Positions 57,205-64,000 of a stretch of 64,000 nt of DNA are shown in pieces. This DNA comes from Lutjanus erythropterus. Taxonomy: Eukaryota; Chordata; Actinopteri; Lutjaniformes; Lutjanidae. Location: assembly GCA_020091685.1 (NCBI GenBank), contig CM034607.1, positions 6,631,465-6,695,464 of the forward strand, read 5' to 3'. Under the pieces are notes generated by a model, which saw only the letters and a list, made by a program, of their open reading frames with translations, had not been told where the DNA came from and ran no database searches. The position numbers and the translations under genes are program-made. How positions within the stretch are numbered: the first letter of the stretch is position 1; each line of letters begins with the position of its first letter.

Positions 57205-58680
57205 TAGAAGCAGAGACGGGAAGTAACTAAGTACAAGTATCTGTACTTTACTTGACTATTTATTTTATTTTTCTGAGGCGGCTTTTTCTTTTTATATTTG
57301 CTCCCTACATTTTAGAGTAAATATCTGTACTTCCTACTCCTTATATTTTCAAAACAGCCTCACTACTTACAAAACGTCTTCAAGAACCTAAACAAGTCCA
57401 GTGGCCTACGATAAACCTTAGTGGAAGCGTTCTTACTTACTTTTAATGCATGGAGGGGAATTATTGATTATTTTAATTTTTATGTCATTGTCTGCTACCT
57501 TCCAAACATCAAGACTGATTTCAACCCAAACTGAGGGGACAATAACACAGAGAAAAGATGAACAAGATCAAAAGAATCTGAAAAGACAAAGACCCCCATA
57601 ACACACACAAGGCATATCAAAAAGAAAACAAAAGCATAAGATAATAGTGTTATACAAGACATAACGATGAAAATGACGTACAAGACAAAAATGATATAAC
57701 AAGACGTAACATGACAAAAACGATTTAAAATACTTAAGATGAAAATGACATAAAAGATGTAACAAGACAAGGACAACATGAGACAAAAACGAGACAAAAA
57801 AAACATAAACGACATAAGAAGATGTAAAATGATGAAAATGATGTAACAAGACGAAAGCAAGCTGCATGACATAACAAGACAAAAACAAAATAAAAGACAA
57901 AACAAAAGCTGCAAAAAGATGGAAAATATAACAATAAGCAACAAGACAAAAACAACGTTAAAGATGATACAAGATGAAAACATAAAAGACGTAACAAGAT
58001 GAAAATGATGAAACTGACGTAATGAGACAAAAACTATATATTAAGACAAACAAACAATGTAACAAGACGAAAATGGCGTACCAAGATGTAATAAGATGAG
58101 ATGAACACGACAAGATGAAAATAACATAACAATACAAATGATGCCGTAAAAACACAAAAACAATGTAACAATTTGCAACAAGATGAAAACATAAAAGATG
58201 ATGATGATGAAAACAATGAAACAAGACGTAATGAGACAAAATCTACATAATAAGACAAACAAACAACATAACGACGAAAATGACATAACAAGATGTAAAA
58301 TGAGAGAAGATGAAAACAACATAACAATACAAAAATGATGAAGAAGACATAACATGAAAAACATTGTTAAAAACTTAACAAGGCAATAATGTCATAAAAG
58401 ACGTAATAAGACAATAGACAGAGGGAGGGAGACTCAACCGTGGAGAAAAGGTGAGACGAGACGAGAAACTAACAAGATGAAGGAGACGTAACAACGCTAA
58501 AAACTACGTAAAGGACGTAAGAAGATGGGAGAGGGACATTAGGCCTCAGATTAATGGTAAGGCTCAGTTAGCTTTGCACAGAAACAGTCAGTAGAACTTT
58601 TCAGAACCTGTAGTTTTCACTTTTACTTGAGTAAAGAATTTGAATCAGTACTACTTGAACAAACAATGTGAGTTGTTTAT
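57205..58680 (+). mobile_element. Satellite-bearing dispersed element, copy A
   Basis: Left block gggaagtaactaagtacaag, ctgtactttacttgactatt, then caaacatcaagactgattt. Core array 57,590-58,420 of degenerate gacaaaaa, gatgtaacaa, gacgtaac and gatgaaaatgac units. Right block gtggagaaaaggtgag, agctttgcacagaaacagtc and cttttacttgagtaaagaat. Same block order as copy B and, inverted, copy C. Long open frames on the minus strand in several phases (up to 162 codons) result from the array's lack of stop codons on that strand and are not genes. Confidence 0.8.
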
Positions 58681-59200
58681 CCGTGGCCAGGGCTCTATTG
58701 TACTATATTTCTATACTTTTTGAAACTGAAATTATATAGGCTTCCTTCTTCTGGCTTGAACTCTTCACCTCATCTGTGTTTATGGCTTGTTAGGCTGAAA
58801 TACATCTTCCTCTCCTCCTCTTCTTTGTCCTGTCTCTCCTCCATCTCCATCTCTGTCCCCCTGCGCCGCCGCAACGCTGTCCTCCTCTCTCTTTCCTCGC
58901 CAAAACCACAAGCCTGTACTAGAGCTGCAGACAAAGACACAAACACAAATTGGCAACCTCTGGGTCAAGCCCGCATGATAGAGACAGTCTCAGTGGCTGG
59001 GAGGAGGAATTCAAGAAAACGGACAAATACAGTTTTATTGCTACCTACCTAAAACAGTTAATTACATATGGTCACTGATGTGGAATCTTTTCTGTAGGCT
59101 GTCTGTGAACAAACTCTGTGGTTCTTTGCAAGCTGCCTATTTGACCTTCTCTGTGCATTTTCCTCACACTGGTAGCACTACATTGACACGTGCTGTGAGC
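58681..59200. other. Unassigned spacer with pyrimidine-rich tract
   Basis: 58,800-58,900 is a C/T-rich run (cttcctctcctcctcttctt, ctctcctccatctccatctc). No exon evidence. It separates two same-orientation copies of the satellite-bearing element. Confidence 0.5.
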
Positions 59201-59201
59201 A

Positions 59202-60400
59202 AGAGGTGGGAAGTAACTATACTCTGTTACTGTACTTAAAGAGATTTTTCAGGCGTGTCTGCTTTACTTGAGTACCTATTTTCAAAACAGGCTTGTTACT
59301 TTGGTTTCAATACATCTCAATGAAATTACTGATTATTTTTATTTTGTGTCATTGCACACTGCCCAACATCAAAACTGATTTAAACCTAAGTGGAAGGGAC
59401 AATAACACACTGAGAAGATTATTTTTTGGTGTATCCATTGGTGCGTAGCATATTAATTAGACAGACGTAACACAGACGAAAAAGACATAAAATAAAAAGA
59501 CATAATGAAACCAAAAAATGCATAACAAGACAAAAAAGATGTATCTAGACAAACAAGACATAACAAGGTGAAAAATAACGTAACAGACATGACAAGACAA
59601 AAAGCGATGTAAAAGACATAACAAGACCAAAGAGATGTAACAATACAAAAAACAACATAAGACAAAAAAGATGTAACAAGACAAAAATATTTGTAACAAG
59701 ATTAAAACCAATCTAAAAGATCTAACAACACAAAACAAGACGAAAAAACATGTAACTAAAACAATGTTACTTTGTAAAAAAAAACATAACGACAAAAAAG
59801 ATGTAACAAGACAAAAAACAACATAAAAAGCAAAGAGACAAAAAAAAGACATAAGAAGAGAAAATATGTAACTAGACAAAAAAAGGCATAGACATAATTA
59901 GACAAAAGAACGACATAAAAGATGTACTAAGATGAAAAAGATGAAGATGGAAAGGATGTAACAAGACAAAAAAAACATAAAAGACATATGACAAAAAAGA
60001 CATAACAAGAAGAAAAAAGACAACTAGACAAATAAAGACATAATTAGACAAAAAAGTAAAAGACGTACAAGACAAAAAAGGAAAAAATGAGAAATAAGAC
60101 AAAAAAAGACATAACAAGAAGAATAAAGACACAACTAGACAAATTAAGATGTAATTAGATAACTAAATGGAAAACCACGTAACAAGACAAATAAGACATA
60201 ATAACACTTAAAATGTTAGAGGATGGGAGAAGGAGACATGACCACGGAGAAAAGGTGAGGTTTAGTTGGCTTTGCACAGATACAGCTGGTAGAAATGTCC
60301 TTTCGTGTACTGCTTTTTACTTTTATACTTGAAGTACATTTCAGGGCCTGTACTTTTTCACTTTTACTTGAGTAAAGAAGTTAAATTTGTCTTTTTCACA
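59202..60400 (+). mobile_element. Satellite-bearing dispersed element, copy B
   Basis: Left block gaggtgggaagtaactatac, ttttcaggcgtgtctgcttt, caacatcaaaactgattt and gaagggacaataacacact. Core array 59,455-60,220 of gacaaaaaagatgtaacaa and aagacataacaag units with longer A runs than copy A. Right block ggagaaaaggtgaggtttag, tttgcacagatacagctggt, aatgtcctttcgtgtac and cacttttacttgagtaaaga. Minus-strand open frames of up to 140 codons are by-products of the array. Confidence 0.8.
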
Positions 60401-60837
60401 CGAGCATCTGTAGAACGTGTGTGCTTTTGCCTCCTCAGCTGTGAGCTGAGGATATTCACAGGCGCAGGGACACAAGGAGCTTCCAGTTTAAGGCAACAAA
60501 AGACTCCTTGATCATATTCACAACAGCCCCCTCAAACGTTTAGTGTCAGCAGCTGGTGAAGAGCACCACTCTTCTTGATACCGTGCATGGCCCTCTTATG
60601 CTCCCTCTTCACTTCACATGCTGCATGAGCCGGTGCCAAACTAAAAATACCGTGTGTTTGTAGTTCCACTATACAGGGTGTCAAAACAGAGAGCTGCACA
60701 TAGGATCCATGTGTTTTCTGTTAAAGCACAAGACAACTCTACTGTGTGTGTGAGGAGCAGGGTATAAATGGAAAAGAGTACATCAACATAAACATCCACA
60801 CACATATATGCATGCAAATAGAAACAAGACTAAAGCC
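60401..60837. other. Unassigned non-coding stretch
   Basis: Nothing with recognisable ends. Short frames have no domain motif. Confidence 0.4.
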
Positions 60838-61220
60838 TCATTCGCACGGGACTAGTATTACCAGGACCTCATGTGATTTAGAAAGTACCCTCCCAGACTT
60901 CGTGCGGCGAGTTCGCACGGCATAAGCAAAGTCTGTATTTCACTCATAGTTACTGACATTATCCCCAGGATATGATGTCAAACCTGTTGAAAAATGTTCC
61001 TTACTGCATGCTGCCACACATGTCATCCATGTCATCATCTTTCAACATTTCACACCTCTGATGGATCTGAGGACGCTCCTCCTGTGAGCGGGTCTCCATG
61101 CTGAGTAAAGAGATGAGCTTCTAGAATTTGCACCCAAATCACTGTCAAAACTTTCATCTAAAATTATTAAAATTGCCGCAGTGCAAATGTGCATGGGATT
61201 AATGTCAGCACATGACCTCA
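60838..61220. mobile_element. Possible inverted-repeat element, CATTCGCACGGGACTA family
   Basis: The left side reads cctcattcgcacgggactag and the right side gtgcaaatgtgcatgggatt, which in reverse is aatcccatgcacatttgcac, an imperfect inverted match. gttcgcacggcataagc is repeated inside. I recall the left end from a teleost repeat. Boundaries are uncertain. Confidence 0.4.
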
Positions 61221-61442
61221 GCTAAATGTGGTGGAATTTTTTACCTTTCAAATTATGGGCATGGCTGATTCTCATGGGATTAAAGGGACAGTCAAAAACA
61301 CATATTTTCCCTCTTACCTGTACTGCTATTTTCCCATTTCCTCACTGTTTTGGTGTGAGTTGCAGAGATATCAGCTGTAGAGATGTCTGCTTTCTCTCCA
61401 ATATGACAGGACTAAATGGCACTTGGCTTGTGGAGCTCAAAA

Positions 61443-61495
61443 CACCAAAAAAAAAAAAAAAAAAGGGAAAAAAAAAGAAAAAGAAATAGAAAAAC
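61443..61495. repeat. A-rich simple repeat
   Basis: Long A run with short G interruptions inside the left arm of the palindrome. There is no matching T-rich run in the right arm, so it expanded after the arms formed. Confidence 0.9.
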
Positions 61496-61595
61496 TCAAC
61501 AGCAATGTGTCTTTCCAGAAATCATGACCCACTTACTTAAGATAATTCACAGACCAGTTTCATGTTGGGACTACTTTCTTTCCAGTAGAATAGAT

Positions 61596-61759
61596 CAGGG
61601 GTTCCCAACCTTTTTTCCTTGGAGCCCCCCCATACTTGAAAAACTAACCTCAGACAATTTTAATTAATTTTGACAACCTCAGAGCAGACAAAGCTTTAGG
61701 GAGCTGTAGTTTTTGTCATCGCCCTTAGGGGGCCCCGTACCCCTAGTTGGGAACCAATG
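61596..61759. mobile_element. 164 bp hAT-type MITE with 8 bp target duplication
   Basis: Starts caggggttcccaacc and in reverse ends cattggttcccaact, the inverted termini expected of hAT elements. It is flanked by gaatagat (61,588-61,595) and gaatagaa (61,760-61,767), an 8 bp target duplication with one mismatch. Interior aaactaacctcagacaat; no transposase. The insertion point is the centre of the larger palindrome. Confidence 0.85.
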
Positions 61760-62045
61760 GAATAGAAAGTAGTTTCAGTAAATTCTAGTACAGAAAGAAA
61801 CTAGTTCCTACTTTAAACTGCTCACAACAAGGTTTCTGGATTATTTTGAGTAACGGATTCATGATCTCCGTAAAGAGATATTGCTGTTGAGTTTTTCACA
61901 TAAATTTGACATTCAAGCACCACAAACTGAGTGCATTTTAAAATAAAAATCTGCAACTCACACCAAAACTATCTAGATGGATTAATAGCACAACAGGTAA
62001 GAAGAAAAACATGTGGTTTTGATTTTGGGGTGAACTGTCCCTTTA

Positions 62046-62334
62046 TCTCAGCATTTGTCTCTACATCCGGCTGCTTTTTCCTCTGTGGAACTCTGTCGAC
62101 TTTCTCCTGCTGCTATACATACATGCTATACATCTTAAGTCAGTTAATGTGAGCAAAACACTGGCTAAGTAGCTTTGCTAACATTGTCAATAGGCCTATA
62201 CAGCATGTCACTTATACAAGTCCCACAGCAACATCTTTTAATTATCTTAGAAATTTGGTTTTCTTTTGAATATGAGTCTTGCATATAGTCTAAGTATGGG
62301 AAACAGTGAAGTTGAAAGAGGTACCAAGCTCGCT
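62046..62334. other. Unassigned non-coding stretch
   Basis: Nothing recognised; AT-rich. Confidence 0.4.
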
Positions 62335-62620
62335 CATAAGGCTGGGTACTGGTACTCAACCCAGTAGTAGTATCAAAAATTCTCCAGTTAAAGGATACCT
62401 GCATTCAATCTTTTGGGTACTGTGTCCAGATCTAGAAAAAATTACTATTTATACTGCATGATTTGGCTCACAGCCAATCACAGCAAGCTGTCTTCTTAAA
62501 ATAAAACATTCGAAAAATCAAATGAAGTGCCCCCTTGATATTGGTAACACTTCAAGAGAAGTGGTATTGGTACTGATATAATTTTTTAATGATGCTGAGG
62601 CCTACTTGCTCAACTGTTGT
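62335..62620. mobile_element. GGCTGGGTA-start MITE, diverged copy
   Basis: Begins aaggctgggtactggtactc and ends around gtggtattggtactgatat. It shares gctgggta and ggtactg-style ends with the clean copy at 62,871-63,120. Termini are degraded and no target duplication is evident. Confidence 0.5.
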
Positions 62621-62754
62621 TGGAGGACGAAGCAAAAAGGGGTTGGTCTTAGGAAAGGTCAGGTCCGCAAGGTAGGCTAACACGTGTTCCATGCAAATAG
62701 GACTTAAGAATCAAGAGTGACACTAGCGGCTGTGTGAGGCTGTACTCAGGCAAA

Positions 62755-63230
62755 GCTATGCTTTGAGTTTTATAAATGGTAACATCAGCATGCTAACATG
62801 CTCACAAAGACAATGCTAATATGCTGATGTTTAGTGCGATGTTCACCATCTTAGTTTAGTGTGTTAGCATTAGGGCTGGGTATTTTTTAAACAATAACGA
62901 TACCTATACCAATACCCTTGAACTGATACCAGTACCACACTTTTCACAGGTTCTTCTTTATGAAGAACGCTGCAGTGATTGGCTGCAGGCAAAACCAAAC
63001 AAATAGTATTGTCTTTTTCTAATCTGGGTACAAGAGGGATTTATTGCAGGTATCATTTGACTGGAGACGTTTCAATACTATCAATACCTTAAAGGTATTG
63101 AGCACTGATACCCAAGTCTAGATAGCATGCTAACATTTGCTACTGTAGTTAGCTTAAACACAATGATCAGCTGAGGCTTATGGGAACATTTTTTGTTGTG
63201 CAGGTGTCTGATCATAAACCAAGTTTTGAA
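62755..63230 (+). mobile_element. ATGCTAACATGCTCACA-type repeat, interrupted
   Basis: The left part has catgctaacatgctcacaaa, gacaatgctaatatgctgat and gttcaccatcttagtttagt. It continues at 63,121 with tagcatgctaacatttgct and cagctgaggcttatgggaac and tgatcataaaccaag, the same order as a well-known teleost repeat. The 62,871-63,120 MITE splits it at a gttagcat site. Confidence 0.65.
62871..63120. mobile_element. 250 bp MITE with 8 bp target duplication
   Basis: Starts tagggctgggtatt and in reverse ends tagacttgggtatc, a terminal inverted repeat of about 14 bp with mismatches. Flanked by gttagcat (62,863-62,870) and gatagcat (63,121-63,128), seven of eight identical. An 8 bp duplication fits hAT-type transposition. 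Interior gtgattggctgcaggc; no coding sequence. Confidence 0.8.
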
Positions 63231-63508
63231 AAAAATAATATTTTAATCTGACAACTTCCTGAAACCAGCAATCCCACAAGCCTGCACTGTTAACACAATA
63301 CTCTGCTGGGTGCATGAGGAGACATTAGCAAGGTTCTCTCTCATGTTTCTGTATTTCTTTTCATTCTTTGCACTACTTCCCTCACTTTTGTGTGTAAAAT
63401 GTGTATAACAGCCTTTGAGGAGGGACTGTCAGGAGCAAGAATGATCCGTGTTCTCCCCCTGAATGATGGAAGGCTTTTTGTCACACGTCTGAGTGTGGTC
63501 ATTCAGTT
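63231..63508. other. Unassigned non-coding stretch
   Basis: Nothing recognised. Confidence 0.4.
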
Positions 63509-63844
63509 CTATTCAATTGCAACACTCCAACAAACTGTTGAAATCTGATTCTGATATAGTAGTAACATCTTAAGTTCCATCAATACAGTTACAAAAACAA
63601 GGATCATGCAGCCACAGCCACAATAGTTGCATTGATAAGGGGCAATTGATAGGTTCAAGGTCTGTATTGCAGAGGGGAAAAACGCTTTGTCCTGGATTGC
63701 AGCGACTGGAGCACAAGGTGATCTGGGTGAGTGGTTCCAGAATGGTTTTATTTGCTCTCTTACGTGTGTTTGGAACAGGTATAATCTCTTCTGCCTTTCA
63801 ATATCTTTAGATGAAAACAAACCTCTGTGACTTGAACACGGCAT
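63509..63844 (-). pseudogene. Possible LINE ORF C-terminal fragment
   Basis: A 111-codon minus-strand frame contains DKAFFPSAIQTLN, which resembles a C-terminal motif (F-P-AI-LN) of some teleost LINE proteins, after a basic stretch (SSKDIERQKRLY). No other domain is visible and no tail was recognised, so a chance frame cannot be excluded. Confidence 0.3.
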
Positions 63845-64000
63845 TTGATTGTGTGGTGACTAATCTCTAGAAATGAGAAGCATCTTTCTGTAATCAGAGC
63901 TCTGCTGGGAATTTGCCTCTGAACAGCCTCTGTTACCCTCTCATGTCAAAGTTGAATATCTTTTACCCTTTCAAAGAGCGGGGAAGGCCGTTTACTGGAA
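63845..64000. other. Unassigned right edge
   Basis: Nothing recognised in the last 156 bases. Confidence 0.4.

Larger units (their letters stand above)
61281..62045. mobile_element. Large palindromic MITE (AAAGGGACAGT ends), split at its centre
   Basis: Starts taaagggacagtcaaaaac and ends in reverse taaagggacagttcacccc. The arms match over about 300 bp in inverted order: ttttggtgtgagttgcaga, aaaaactcaacagcaat and ctactttctttcc on the left match their reverse complements at about 61,950, 61,885 and 61,772. The left arm has gained an A-rich expansion at 61,443-61,495. A hAT-type MITE lies at the centre. No coding capacity. Confidence 0.85.

Noticed and set aside
57495-58364. Several overlapping minus-strand frames of 93-162 codons rich in F, L, S, V, C and Y
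   Set aside because: They come from a satellite array whose minus strand lacks stop codons; several phases are open at once and the peptides are low-complexity.
59457-60132. Minus-strand frames of 70-140 codons resembling membrane proteins
   Set aside because: Same satellite explanation as in copy A; no conserved motif or start context.
63509-63844. Intact host gene
   Set aside because: Only a weak LINE-like C-terminal motif (FFPSAI.TLN) and no other domain; listed as a low-confidence pseudogene fragment instead.

Overview
This 64 kb window looks like non-coding DNA from a ray-finned (teleost) fish, probably a percomorph. It is AT-rich and no exon of any host gene could be supported on either strand. 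What can be recognised is a dense, layered set of repeat families that I know, or believe, to be widespread in teleost genomes: non-autonomous DNA transposons with inverted ends, a broken Tc1 transposase, LINE fragments, tRNA-derived SINE remnants and a solo LTR. The window is therefore best read as an intergenic gene desert or the inside of a very large intron. Family names rest on motif recognition and memory, not on a database search.

Region by region. 0-10 kb: an A-rich degenerate satellite tail at the left edge, a LINE fragment, a hAT-like foldback element (3.5-4.3 kb), a Tc1 transposase pseudogene (5.6-6.2 kb), and a 413 bp foldback MITE (7.5-7.9 kb). 10-25 kb: LINE tails, a higher-order minisatellite (14.0-14.9 kb), an RTE-like LINE 3' end (16.8-17.1 kb), an inverted-repeat transposon (21.0-21.5 kb), and long unassigned stretches. 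25-36 kb: the most nested part. It holds a MITE split by a hAT remnant and abutting a satellite-bearing element (26.1-27.4 kb), a CACTG-ended foldback element (28.3-28.8 kb), three diverged tandem units (31.7-32.5 kb), an L2/CR1-type reverse transcriptase pseudogene (32.6-33.5 kb), and a 710 bp solo LTR inside a SINE (35.5-36.4 kb). 37-53 kb: mostly unassigned, with scattered repeat fragments. 53-64 kb: an inverted-repeat element with an internal 130 bp duplication, two large satellite-bearing elements in the same orientation (57.2-60.4 kb), a 765 bp palindrome with a hAT MITE at its centre (61.3-62.0 kb), and a second MITE with a near-perfect target duplication (62.9-63.1 kb).

The most unusual signal is a dispersed repeat family whose flanks resemble common teleost sequence (aagtaactaagtac at one end, cttttacttgagtaaag at the other). 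Its centre is a long degenerate array built on gacaaaaa and ga(t/c)(g/a)taacaa. Three copies are present and the left edge of the window has the array alone. The arrays have extreme strand asymmetry and produce spurious long open frames on one strand. Several insertions can be dated relative to each other from target-site duplications that I could read directly.

No operon, CRISPR, tRNA, rRNA or intact mobile-element gene was found. Stretches described as unassigned may contain conserved regulatory elements, but only comparison with other fish genomes could show that.
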